From a virus: a stretch of 43,423 nt of DNA. The notes beneath the pieces are model-generated. The model had not been told where the DNA came from. It saw only the letters and a list, made by a program, of their open reading frames with translations, and did not search any database. The stretch is from positions 1 to 43,423 of IMG/VR virus record IMGVR_UViG_3300025102_000071; one strand, written 5' to 3'. The translations under genes were made by a program, and so were the position numbers. Below are positions 30,650 to 37,930 of this stretch, piece by piece. Position 1 is the stretch's first letter; each line of letters starts with the position of its first letter.

Positions 30650-31747
30650 ATGGCATTTGGTAAAGTTGTAAAAGCAGCACTAAAGAAGAAAAAACCTAAG
30701 AAGAAAACAGTTAAGGTAGACGCAGCAGAAAAAAAGCCTATTCAAAAAAGACAATTTAAAAAAGATTATGAAGTAGATATAGGTAAGCCTAATCCTACAG
30801 ATAGTAAGATACGTGATATGCCCCAAAGAAAAGTCCGGGGTACTTCAGGTAGAGCTGCAGACGCAGGATCTGACCCTATCGTAGTAGGATCAAAGTCTAT
30901 GCCAAGCTTTGCTGATGTTAATGCTGCATCAGGTGCTAAAAAATCTAAACAAAAACTTAAGCTTCAAAAACTTGCTGATGATGGAAACAAAGTTGCTGCG
31001 GCTACATTAAAAAAAATAAAGAAGGCAGAAGCCCAAGCTGAAGATGATAGGAATAGAAAAAGTGCTATAGGCAGAGCAGGAACAAAGAAAGTTCCAGATG
31101 GTACTTATGTGCATAAAGAGAATGGTTTAACCTATGACATAGATTCTTCTGATGTAAGAGTAAAGAAACTTCCAGAAGATATAGAAAACTACTATAGAAA
31201 TCCTACACCTAATCAATTAAACCAAGTTGCTAGAAATATAGCAGCTAGGCGAAACATTAAGAAACAAGGGGAAGATCAAAAGGCGGCTATCAAAAGATTG
31301 GAGATTCAACTTACAAATAAAATAAATAGAGAGAAAGGAAGAGATGTAGGAATAGACATCAAAAAAGGACTCACAGATGCTGAGAAGAAAAAATTAGGGC
31401 TAAAACAAGGAGGAATGGCTATGAAGAAAAAAGGTTACGCTAAAGGTGGAATGACTAAGAAGAAAAAAGGTATGGCACGAGGGGGTGCTATGAAGAAAAA
31501 AGGTATGGCAATGGGGGGACTCAAGAAACCTGCTGCAGGACAAGCAGGACTTAAGAAGTTACCTACTACTGTACGCAATAAAATGGGTTATGCCAAGAAC
31601 GGTGGCATGATGAAAAAGAAGGGCATGGCTAAAGGTGGCATGAAGAAGAAGGGCTACGCAATGGGTGGTATGAAAACTACTTATAGAGTTGGTGGCATGG
31701 TCAAAGGAAAAATGTACGGAAGTGTTGACAATAAAAAGAAGAAGTAG
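30650..31747 (+). CDS. lysine-rich protein with C-terminal KKKG(M/Y)A.GG repeats
   Basis: 365 residues, extremely basic. The N-terminus is AALKKKKPKKKTVK; the middle is helical and charged. The last 110 residues carry at least six repeats of the form M-K-K-K-G-(M/Y)-A-(K/M/R)-G-G (31400-31720). Similar repeats are common in marine phage proteins. They suggest DNA or RNA binding, perhaps a DNA-condensing virion or packaging protein. GGAGG lies 6 bases before the ATG. The last codons contain a perfect promoter for the next gene. Confidence 0.65.
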   Translation: MAFGKVVKAALKKKKPKKKTVKVDAAEKKPIQKRQFKKDYEVDIGKPNPTDSKIRDMPQRKVRGTSGRAADAGSDPIVVGSKSMPSFADVNAASGAKKSKQKLKLQKLADDGNKVAAATLKKIKKAEAQAEDDRNRKSAIGRAGTKKVPDGTYVHKENGLTYDIDSSDVRVKKLPEDIENYYRNPTPNQLNQVARNIAARRNIKKQGEDQKAAIKRLEIQLTNKINREKGRDVGIDIKKGLTDAEKKKLGLKQGGMAMKKKGYAKGGMTKKKKGMARGGAMKKKGMAMGGLKKPAAGQAGLKKLPTTVRNKMGYAKNGGMMKKKGMAKGGMKKKGYAMGGMKTTYRVGGMVKGKMYGSVDNKKKK

Positions 31748-31753
31748 TATAAT
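31725..31753 (+). promoter_or_regulatory. perfect sigma70 promoter inside the end of the repeat-protein gene
   Basis: TTGACA (31725-31730), 17-base spacer, TATAAT (31748-31753). It lies 27 bases before the next ATG at 31780. A hairpin CTCCAT/ATGGAG (31756-31772) covers the transcription start and the SD (TGGAG), so transcripts from upstream could hide the site while this promoter's own transcript, starting near 31760, would not. Confidence 0.7.
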
Positions 31754-31755
31754 AG

Positions 31756-31772
31756 CTCCATAAACAATGGAG
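31756..31772 (+). promoter_or_regulatory. hairpin overlapping start site and Shine-Dalgarno
   Basis: A 6-bp stem CTCCAT/ATGGAG with AAACA loop. Its right arm is the GGAG ribosome site of the 31780 gene. In readthrough RNA the site is paired; in RNA started at the 31725-31753 promoter the left arm is mostly missing. Confidence 0.45.
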
Positions 31773-31779
31773 TATATAT

Positions 31780-32511
31780 ATGGCATTTTTACAAAGCAAC
31801 ATTCCCTATTTTAAAGCTTGGGTAAGACGAGAGTACACCTGTAACTTTGATCAGTATCATGGTGAGTTCTTACACTGCATGGTTGTAGCAGTAACTACAA
31901 TGCCTAACAGATCACTCAGCTTTCAAGTAATATTTACTGGCTGTGAATCTGATGACACTGACGAGCCAAATGTACACGGTGGTGCTATGTGGGCGAGAAT
32001 GCCCATCACAGCCCTAGTAGGAGACACTCCTTACGAACAGTGGGCTGAAGAGATGCCACCGTACATTGCTCAACCTTGGGACTGTATGTCGCATGATCAC
32101 AGTGTATATGTATTAGACAGAGCCACACCTGCACCTTGGATAGCTAAAGTTGACGGTGAGTTCTACCCTGCTAAGTATTACTTTACTGTAGACTACACTA
32201 ACCACGAAATAGCTGACGATCCTGCCCAACACAAGCAGTCTCATGTACTAGAACTGATGGATGCAGGTAAGTATACAGGCAATATAGTAGCATTACCAAA
32301 CAACAGAGTCAGAGTGACCCATCCTGCATGGTTTGAAACAGGAGAAGGACCACCAGACTTTAGACCTTCTCAAAGAATTTTCCATTCAAAACAAGAAACG
32401 GAATATGTGTGGGATACCCAAAGGGTGTTTAACAACCTATATGAGGACAATCATGGTAGCAAAGGCAAAGGCAACAATAAAAAAGGTAACAACAGGGCTA
32501 AAAAAAGCTAG
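31780..32511 (+). CDS. conserved marine phage protein of unknown function
   Basis: 243 residues (MAFLQSNIPYFKAWVRREYT). Rich in W, Y, H and acidic residues, with cysteines in LHCMVV and TGCESDD. The C-terminal 25 residues are a low-complexity K/G/N tail (KGNNKKGNNRAKK). The style recalls a family found in many marine phages next to small basic proteins. It has its own promoter. No activity can be assigned. Confidence 0.6.
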   Translation: MAFLQSNIPYFKAWVRREYTCNFDQYHGEFLHCMVVAVTTMPNRSLSFQVIFTGCESDDTDEPNVHGGAMWARMPITALVGDTPYEQWAEEMPPYIAQPWDCMSHDHSVYVLDRATPAPWIAKVDGEFYPAKYYFTVDYTNHEIADDPAQHKQSHVLELMDAGKYTGNIVALPNNRVRVTHPAWFETGEGPPDFRPSQRIFHSKQETEYVWDTQRVFNNLYEDNHGSKGKGNNKKGNNRAKKS

Positions 32512-32734
32512 TAAGCTCCACGCAGGTCAGGCAAAAGCTCTATCAGCTATAAAACTAAGCAAGGGTGGTAGCACTGTTAATAAAGCAGGTAACTATACCA
32601 AGCCCGGAATGAGAAAAAGAATGTTCTCAGCCATAAAAGCAGGGTCAAAGGGTGGTAATCCCGGACAGTGGTCTGCAAGAAAGGCACAATTACTAGCATC
32701 ACGGTACAAAAAAGGTGGTGGGGGCTACAAGTAA
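32453..32734 (+). CDS. small basic protein, DUF5872-like
   Basis: 93 residues from the ATG at 32453, after GAGGACAATC; the frame is open further upstream, but that part shadows the 243-aa gene. The C-terminal block KAGNYTKPGMRKRMFSAIKA then GNPGQWSARKAQLLASRYKK is the DUF5872-type motif. Very basic, so DNA binding is likely, but the function is not established. It ends overlapping the next start (TAATG). Confidence 0.7.
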   Translation: MVAKAKATIKKVTTGLKKASKLHAGQAKALSAIKLSKGGSTVNKAGNYTKPGMRKRMFSAIKAGSKGGNPGQWSARKAQLLASRYKKGGGGYK

Positions 32735-33033
32735 TGGCTGACCCTAAGGTTGGCACAGGCAAAAAGCCTAAAGGAAGTGGGCGAAGACTCTACACGGATG
32801 AAAATCCTAAGGATACAGTAAGTATTAAGTTTGCTACGGTAGAAGATGCAAAGAAAACTATTACAAAAGTTAAAAAGATTAACAAACCCTATGCGAGGAA
32901 GATACAAATCCTCACCGTTCTTGAACAACGAGCTAGGTTTGCAGGAAAAACTGAGCAAGCTGCCCTTGCAAAGAAGACAAAAGAACAATTAAGGAGACAA
33001 CATGGCACTAGCAAAAAGTCAAAGAAGTCTTAA
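32734..33033 (+). CDS. small basic protein of conserved marine phage type
   Basis: 99 residues from the ATG at 32734 (MADPKVGTGKKPKGSGRRLY). The block YTDENPKDTVSIKFAT then ARKIQILTVLEQRA looks conserved. A strongly basic C-terminus (TSKKSKKS) is encoded over the next gene's start. Function unknown. Part of a set of three overlapping basic genes. Confidence 0.65.
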   Translation: MADPKVGTGKKPKGSGRRLYTDENPKDTVSIKFATVEDAKKTITKVKKINKPYARKIQILTVLEQRARFAGKTEQAALAKKTKEQLRRQHGTSKKSKKS

Positions 33034-33250
33034 GTCGTGGTCAAAGCAAAAATGGAGAACAAAAAGTGGTAAGCCAAGTAAACAAACTGGAGAACGCTAT
33101 CTTCCAACAGCTGCAATCAAGGCTCTATCACCCCAAGAGTACGCAGCAACAACTAAAGCTAAAAGAAAAGGCAAGGCAGCAGGAAAACAATTCGTTAAAC
33201 AACCTAAAGGCATCGCTAAAAAAACGAGAAGTTATAGAAAAGTTACATAA
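33002..33250 (+). CDS. small basic protein of conserved marine phage type
   Basis: 82 residues (MALAKSQRSLKSWSKQKWRT; GERYLPTAAIKALSPQEYAA; KQFVKQPKGIAKKTRSYRK). I recognise this pattern from many marine phages, where it sits beside DUF5872-like genes. AAGGAG lies 5 bases before the ATG. Very basic; DNA-binding or virion role is inferred. Confidence 0.7.
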   Translation: MALAKSQRSLKSWSKQKWRTKSGKPSKQTGERYLPTAAIKALSPQEYAATTKAKRKGKAAGKQFVKQPKGIAKKTRSYRKVT

Positions 33251-33268
33251 TGTAGGATACTTTGAATA

Positions 33269-33634
33269 ATGGCTACTACGGATACAGCTAAATATTTTAC
33301 AAATGCAAAAGACCTTTCAGCAACATCTGGTGGGGCTAGTGGTGATGTAATATATACATGTCCTGCTAATTTTATTTCGCTTATAAAGTTTTTACACGTA
33401 TCTAGTGGTGCAAGTGGTGCAAAAAAATACAGTCTTCAATGGTATGAAGCTGCAACAACTACTTATCATTTTATTATAGATGAACATAGTGTAGCAGGTA
33501 ATGGTATTGAAGAAGTCGTAGAAGGTGGTGCATATCTTGCATTAGCTGCAGGTGATAAAATTGTAGGGTTTGAAGAGTCTGGCTCAGACTTTCACGTAAT
33601 TGTGTCTGGCGAAGAACATTTTCAGACTGCATAA
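33269..33634 (+). CDS. putative small structural protein
   Basis: 121 residues, acidic and beta-rich (DVIYTCPANFISLIKFLHV; YSLQWYEAATTTYHFIID). The compact beta fold suggests a head-decoration or tail protein. It lies 18 bases after the basic gene trio. No family assigned. Confidence 0.55.
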   Translation: MATTDTAKYFTNAKDLSATSGGASGDVIYTCPANFISLIKFLHVSSGASGAKKYSLQWYEAATTTYHFIIDEHSVAGNGIEEVVEGGAYLALAAGDKIVGFEESGSDFHVIVSGEEHFQTA

Positions 33635-33651
33635 CATAGGATAATTTAAAA

Positions 33652-33924
33652 ATGATAGTTAAAGCATGGTTTATAGTAGCAATAATGTCTGGTGTATATA
33701 CAGACGGAACTAAAGACATCTTTATATTTAAGCACCCATTAGACCACGGACACTTTCACAATGCGGCTATGTGTCAAAGATTTATAGGAGAGCATCCTTT
33801 TAAACTTGCGAAAGCACTAATCAACCAGTATGGCAAAAGACCACCAGAACAACTTATGTGTGTACCAGAAGATACTGTAAGATTGTTTATGGAACAGGGT
33901 GGTAAACGTGGAGAACCTACCTAG
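33652..33924 (+). CDS. hypothetical protein with N-terminal hydrophobic segment
   Basis: 90 residues. The first 14 (MIVKAWFIVAIMSG) could be a signal or membrane segment. Two cysteines follow (AAMCQRF, QLMCVPED), which suits an exported protein. Its stop overlaps the next GTG by one base. Function unknown. Confidence 0.55.
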   Translation: MIVKAWFIVAIMSGVYTDGTKDIFIFKHPLDHGHFHNAAMCQRFIGEHPFKLAKALINQYGKRPPEQLMCVPEDTVRLFMEQGGKRGEPT

Positions 33925-34067
33925 TGTTATATGAACCTACCTGTGAAGTTTGTGGGCATCACATTGAAGATGATAAATGTGAGTATTGTAAACAAACAGG
34001 AGAAAATGGCGATTGGGTAAAGGAAGTTATAAAGGATAAAGATAAAGATGACTCCAGAGACACTTGA
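33924..34067 (+). CDS. 47-aa zinc-ribbon protein
   Basis: Starts at GTG overlapping the upstream TAG (TAGTG). Four cysteines at positions 7, 10, 19 and 22 (CEVCGHH ... CEYC) form a clear C-x2-C / C-x2-C zinc site, followed by an acidic-lysine tail (KDKDKDDSRDT). It overlaps the next gene by 20 bases. It probably binds zinc and a protein or nucleic acid; its partner is unknown. Confidence 0.6.
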   Translation: MLYEPTCEVCGHHIEDDKCEYCKQTGENGDWVKEVIKDKDKDDSRDT

Positions 34068-34278
34068 CAAATGGCGAATACTTCCAAGACTGATGATGCT
34101 AGTTATGACAGGCGTTTACATTCGTTGTATAGAATGGGCTTTGAGTCTTGGACCAGAGATGACTACACAACAAGCAGGACTAGTATCCGTGATTACTGGG
34201 GCGATGACAGGGTCTTTCGCCATATGGATGGGAGCAGAGAAGTCCGAACCCAAAAGAATGGAGAGGGAAGAACGATGA
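34048..34278 (+). CDS. small membrane protein of the lysis region
   Basis: 76 residues with two hydrophobic segments (about 12-32, PRLMMLVMTGVYIRC; 42-62, AGLVSVITGAMTGSFAIWMG) and a charged C-terminus (KSEPKRMEREER). Two-span topology and its place just before the 3TM holin and endolysin suggest a second holin or antiholin. That is inference. The start lies within the zinc-ribbon gene, the stop overlaps the next ATG (ATGA). Confidence 0.6.
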   Translation: MTPETLDKWRILPRLMMLVMTGVYIRCIEWALSLGPEMTTQQAGLVSVITGAMTGSFAIWMGAEKSEPKRMEREER

Positions 34279-34349
34279 GAAAGTATTTAAAAAGACTATG
34301 GTGTGCATTGTTAAATAAGAAGTGTCATGACGATTGTGACTGCGTATAA
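34275..34349 (+). CDS. 24-aa cysteine-rich micro-protein
   Basis: Coupled at both ends: ATGA with the upstream gene and TAATG with the holin, and GAGGGAAG upstream. It reads MRKYLKRLWCALLNKK, then C-H-D-D-C-D-C. An amphipathic basic N-terminus plus a cysteine cluster could sit on the membrane. The perfect fit between two lysis-region genes supports a real ORF. Confidence 0.5.
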   Translation: MRKYLKRLWCALLNKKCHDDCDCV

Positions 34350-34708
34350 TGATAGGAACTATACTTAGCTCCGTATCTACTTTAGCGTCATCCTATATAG
34401 AAGGCAAGACAGCCATACAAAAGGCTGAAGCTACTATAAGGATGAAAGAAGCAACAGGTGAGATTGATTGGGACTTAGCTGCTATGAGGGCATCTCAAGG
34501 CTCGTGGAAAGACGAATGGCTGACTTTACTTTTCAGTATTCCTCTAGTACTGAGCTTCATGGGTGAGTGGGGCAGGGGCATAGTAGCAGATGGCTTTACT
34601 GCACTCGCAGGTATGCCACAGTGGTATCAGATAGCCTTAGGAGCTATCGTAAGTGCAAGCTTTGCCACACGGTCTGCAAGTAAATTATTTAATATGAGGA
34701 AGAAGTAA
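34349..34708 (+). CDS. holin, GTA 3TM-holin type
   Basis: 119 residues. The block MRASQGSWKDEWLTLLFSIP then VLSFMGEWG and MPQWYQIALGAIVSASFA matches the three-span GTA-type holin family (GTA_holin_3TM). It opens the inner membrane at the end of infection so the endolysin can reach peptidoglycan. It ends one base before the endolysin start, the classic holin-endolysin order. Confidence 0.8.
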   Translation: MIGTILSSVSTLASSYIEGKTAIQKAEATIRMKEATGEIDWDLAAMRASQGSWKDEWLTLLFSIPLVLSFMGEWGRGIVADGFTALAGMPQWYQIALGAIVSASFATRSASKLFNMRKK

Positions 34709-35175
34709 TGGCATTTAAGTTATCAGGAAGAAGTTTAAGTAAGTTGGACGGTGTAAATCCCATACTAGTAGACACAGTAAAACGAGCCATAGAGGTGAGT
34801 TCTGTGGACTTTGGTGTGATCTATGGGGTTCGTTCCTTGGCAGAACAGAAGAAATTATACAAGGCAGGACGATCACAGACGATGAAGTCTCGTCACTTAC
34901 TACAGCAAGATGGTACGTCACATGCTGTCGATTTAATGGCATACGATGGTAGCGACCCAAGTTGGGACATTGTGATGTACGATAATATAGCAGACGCAAT
35001 GAAAGAAGCAGCAATAGAAACTGGTGCAAAAATTTGTTGGGGAGCCGCATGGCATATAAATGATATAGCTGAATGGAGTGGCACTATGGAACAAGCTATG
35101 AACGCTTATGTAGATTTACGTAGGAGTTCTGGGCGTAGACCATTTATTGACGGTCCACATTTTCAACTTAGTTAG
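34708..35175 (+). CDS. M15-type peptidase endolysin
   Basis: 155 residues. Metallopeptidase of the L-alanyl-D-glutamate/VanY type that cuts peptide cross-links of peptidoglycan. Blocks: VIYGVRSLAEQKKLYKAG, SRHLLQQDGTSHAVDL, CWGAAWHINDIAEW and the terminal GPHFQLS. Likely zinc ligands are H63, D75 and H151. No signal peptide, so it depends on the holin just upstream. A second wall hydrolase of another family lies at 23433 on the other strand. Confidence 0.88.
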   Translation: MAFKLSGRSLSKLDGVNPILVDTVKRAIEVSSVDFGVIYGVRSLAEQKKLYKAGRSQTMKSRHLLQQDGTSHAVDLMAYDGSDPSWDIVMYDNIADAMKEAAIETGAKICWGAAWHINDIAEWSGTMEQAMNAYVDLRRSSGRRPFIDGPHFQLS

Positions 35176-35184
35176 GAACATATA

Positions 35185-35484
35185 GTGGCAGGGGTAAAAA
35201 GAAAACATCCAGATGCTATGAAGGGTATCACGATTAAGAGTGGTCTTAAACGCCCTACTAACAAAGGAGCAGGATTATCTCAAGAAGCTGTAAAAAAAAT
35301 TAACAGAAAAACTGGGGGTAATTTACAAACAGCCGTTACAGGAAAAGTAAAACCCGGAAGTAAAGCAGCTAAAAGAAGAAAGTCCTATTGTGCAAGAAGT
35401 GCAGGACAAATGAAGCAGTTTCCTAAAGCAGCAAATAATCCTAACAGCAGACTGCGACAAGCTAGAAAAAGGTGGAAGTGTTAA
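35185..35484 (+). CDS. small basic protein, DUF6321-like
   Basis: 99 residues from a GTG after AGGA; an in-frame ATG lies at 35218. The C-terminal block GNLQTAVTGKVKPGSKAAKR, RRKSYCARSAGQMKQFPKAA and NPNSRLRQARKRWKC is the DUF6321-type signature seen in phages and some large viruses. Very basic with two conserved cysteines. Role unknown; location before terminase suggests DNA packaging or virion. Confidence 0.7.
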   Translation: MAGVKRKHPDAMKGITIKSGLKRPTNKGAGLSQEAVKKINRKTGGNLQTAVTGKVKPGSKAAKRRKSYCARSAGQMKQFPKAANNPNSRLRQARKRWKC

Positions 35485-35485
35485 T

Positions 35486-35719
35486 ATGAGTGATAATGGA
35501 AAAAAGTATGGGTACTCCTCTGTTGATAATTTAACAGGAAAAAGATTTAATACAGCATCTTTATTTAATTTTAATTCAGATAAAGTTAAATCTAAGTTTA
35601 AAAGATTTGAAGGTGATATTAGAGATCCTCGTGTAAATATAGGAGGTGGACAACTAAGACCTGATATAAGAAAAAATTATATTGGAGTGAAGTTTACAAA
35701 AGAGTTTAAGAAAAGATGA
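35486..35719 (+). CDS. hypothetical small basic protein
   Basis: 77 residues (MSDNGKKYGYSSVDNLTGKR; IGVKFTKEFKKR). It has no known domain. It lies one base after the DUF6321-like gene and overlaps the terminase small subunit by 4 bases (ATGA). Confidence 0.55.
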   Translation: MSDNGKKYGYSSVDNLTGKRFNTASLFNFNSDKVKSKFKRFEGDIRDPRVNIGGGQLRPDIRKNYIGVKFTKEFKKR

Positions 35720-36084
35720 CACGACAACTTACAGAAAAACAACAAAAGCTTATAGGTGTTTTATTCTCTGAAGCAGGTGGCGATATATCTAAAGCTATTA
35801 AGCTTGCAGGATACGCAGAACATACTACCCCCTCACAAATTGTAAAAGCATTGAAAGAAGAAATACTAGAAGCTACTCAGGAGTTTATGGCAAGTAATGC
35901 ACCAAAGGCTGCAATGGCTATAGCAAGTGGTATTGACGATCCTATTCAGCTAGGGCTAAGAGACAAAATGTCTGCAGCAAAAGAAATGTTAGATAGAACA
36001 GGATTAGTTAAAACAGAGAAGATGCAGGTAGAAGCTACAGGTGGTGTGATGTTGATGCCACCAAAGAATGCAGAAGAGAGCTAA
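35716..36084 (+). CDS. terS: terminase small subunit
   Basis: 122 residues. N-terminal helix-turn-helix-like region (LTEKQQKLIGVLFSEAGGDI then AIKLAGYAEHTTPSQIVKAL) of Terminase_2 style, and a C-terminal oligomerisation helix (RDKMSAAKEMLDRTGLVKTE). It recognises phage DNA to start packaging with the large subunit two genes downstream. The start overlaps the upstream gene as ATGA, the stop overlaps the next ATG. Confidence 0.8.
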   Translation: MTRQLTEKQQKLIGVLFSEAGGDISKAIKLAGYAEHTTPSQIVKALKEEILEATQEFMASNAPKAAMAIASGIDDPIQLGLRDKMSAAKEMLDRTGLVKTEKMQVEATGGVMLMPPKNAEES

Positions 36085-36506
36085 TGCGTAACAGAGCATT
36101 GGGTAAGTGGAAGCTACCACAGCCTACTGACTTGAAGAGTGAGAACGAGTGGATGCCCATACCACGTATTGCACGAACAATACCATTTGGGTATCAGGTA
36201 GATCCTGAAGATAACAATATGCTTCTACCAGTTTCTGTAGAGCTAGACCTGTTAGAAAAGGCTAGAGATTATACAAAACAGTTCTCATACAGAGAAGTAG
36301 CAAACTGGTTGACTAAAAATAGTGGACGTACCATATCTCACGTAGGGCTAGTAAAAAGATTAAAGAATGAAAGACAACGAAAGAACAAGGCTACAAGCCT
36401 ACGCAGATGGGCAGACTATGCCCAAAAGGCGATCCAAAAAGCAGAGGACTACGAAGAAAAAAGAACAGGTGCAAAAGAAGACACAGCCCAAGACACCTCT
36501 GATTGA
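36084..36506 (+). CDS. helix-turn-helix protein beside terminase
   Basis: 140 residues. A resolvase-type helix-turn-helix lies at about 66-96 (FSYREVANWLTKNSGRTISH), followed by a long basic helix. The N-terminal part (MPIPRIARTIPFGYQVDP) is an extended region seen next to terminases in other marine phages. It may assist packaging or DNA recognition. It overlaps the large terminase gene by about 90 bases in another frame. Confidence 0.6.
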   Translation: MRNRALGKWKLPQPTDLKSENEWMPIPRIARTIPFGYQVDPEDNNMLLPVSVELDLLEKARDYTKQFSYREVANWLTKNSGRTISHVGLVKRLKNERQRKNKATSLRRWADYAQKAIQKAEDYEEKRTGAKEDTAQDTSD

Positions 36507-37929
36507 AGAAGAACTACTGCCACTAGAAGAAACTCGCAACATAATCTTTCAACCAAACGAAGGACCACAGACAGAGTTTCTTGCAGCAAGCGAAAGAGAA
36601 GTTCTTTATGGTGGATCAGCAGGAGGTGGTAAGTCTTATGCAATGTTGGCAGACCCCTTGCGTTATATGGGACATCCTGAATTTAGTGGCTTACTACTGC
36701 GTCATACCACAGAAGAGTTAAGAGAACTTATATTTAAAAGTCAAGAACTCTACCCAAAAATATGGAAGGGTATCAAGTGGTCAGAGAGAAAGATGCAGTG
36801 GGTAGCACCATCAGGTGCAAGACTTTGGATGTCTTACCTCGACAGGGATGATGATGTTCTACGATATCAGGGACTAGCATTTAGTTGGATAGGATTTGAT
36901 GAACTTACACAGTGGGCTTCACCGTTTGCTTGGAACTACATGAGATCACGACTGAGATCTACGTCACCAGATCTGCCAGTATATATGAGAGCAACGACTA
37001 ACCCCGGAGGTAGGGGACATCACTGGGTCAAGAAGATGTTTATTGATCCTTCAGCATATAACAAGGCATTTAATGCAACAGACATTGAAAGTGGAGAAGA
37101 ACTCAAATATCCTGCAGGACACAGCAAAGCAGGACAGGCACTATTCAAACGTAGGTTTATACCTGCTCGACTTACAGATAACCCTTATCTCTCATCTCAG
37201 GGTGATTATGAAGCAATGCTTCTATCCCTTCCTGAACAGCAGAGAAGACAATTACTGGAAGGCGATTGGGATATTAAAGAAGGAGCAGCTTTCACCGAGT
37301 TTGATCGCAACATACATGTGGTTGACCCTTTTCGTATACCTAGCAATTGGGTTAAGTTTAGGGCATGTGACTATGGGTATGGAAGTTATTCTGCCGTTGT
37401 CTGGTTTGCTGTTAGCCCATCTGAACAACTCGTAGTATATAGAGAGTTATATGTATCAAAAGTATTAGCTACAGACTTAGCTGATATGATACTAGATGAA
37501 GAAGCAGAAGACGGTAACATAAGATATGGAGTGTTGGACAGTTCTCTCTGGCACAAACGAGGAGACACAGGACCAAGCCTAGCAGAACAAATGATTATGA
37601 AAGGCTGTAGGTTTAGACCCTCTGATAGAAGTCGAGGAAGTAGAGTATCAGGTAAAAATGAAATACACAGAAGATTACAGATGGATGAATTTACAGAAGA
37701 GCCACGTTTGGTTTTTTTTAGCACATGTACTAACATCATCTCGCAACTACCTGCTATACCATTGGATAAAAAAAATCCAGAAGATATAGATACTCACTCA
37801 GAAGATCACTTGTATGATGCTTTGAGATATGGTATAATGTCAAGACCAAGGTTTAGTATATTTGACTACGATGCTGCAAACAGGCAAACAAACTCAATGC
37901 CCATAGCAGACGCAACATTTGGATATTAA
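36418..37929 (+). CDS. terL: terminase large subunit
   Basis: 503 residues from the ATG at 36418, the shorter of two possible overlaps; an ATG at 36367 is in frame. ATPase: Walker A GGSAGGGKS at 65-73, Walker B WIGFDE with D161/E162, coupling motif TTNPGG at 193-198. RNase-H-like nuclease: D318 in RACDYGYG, D374 in VLDSS and D467 in YDALRYG. It powers DNA translocation into the head and cuts the concatemer. A lysine-rich N-terminal leader (1-22) precedes the ATPase. Confidence 0.93.
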   Translation: MPKRRSKKQRTTKKKEQVQKKTQPKTPLIEEELLPLEETRNIIFQPNEGPQTEFLAASEREVLYGGSAGGGKSYAMLADPLRYMGHPEFSGLLLRHTTEELRELIFKSQELYPKIWKGIKWSERKMQWVAPSGARLWMSYLDRDDDVLRYQGLAFSWIGFDELTQWASPFAWNYMRSRLRSTSPDLPVYMRATTNPGGRGHHWVKKMFIDPSAYNKAFNATDIESGEELKYPAGHSKAGQALFKRRFIPARLTDNPYLSSQGDYEAMLLSLPEQQRRQLLEGDWDIKEGAAFTEFDRNIHVVDPFRIPSNWVKFRACDYGYGSYSAVVWFAVSPSEQLVVYRELYVSKVLATDLADMILDEEAEDGNIRYGVLDSSLWHKRGDTGPSLAEQMIMKGCRFRPSDRSRGSRVSGKNEIHRRLQMDEFTEEPRLVFFSTCTNIISQLPAIPLDKKNPEDIDTHSEDHLYDALRYGIMSRPRFSIFDYDAANRQTNSMPIADATFGY

Positions 37930-37930
37930 T

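Noticed and set aside
33066-33269. 67-aa plus-strand ORF
   Set aside because: Out-of-frame shadow of the recognised basic protein at 33002-33250.
34071-34274. Long form of the 24-aa cysteine-rich ORF
   Set aside because: The extra N-terminal residues are a shadow of the two-span membrane gene. The ATG at 34275 is coupled and has a ribosome site.
36367-36417. Longer N-terminus of the large terminase
   Set aside because: The extra 17 residues lie over the helix-turn-helix gene and look like its shadow. Kept as an alternative only.
37810-37840. Promoter TTGTAT-17-TATAAT in the terminase gene
   Set aside because: The -35 matches only 3 of 6, and it is inside a coding region.
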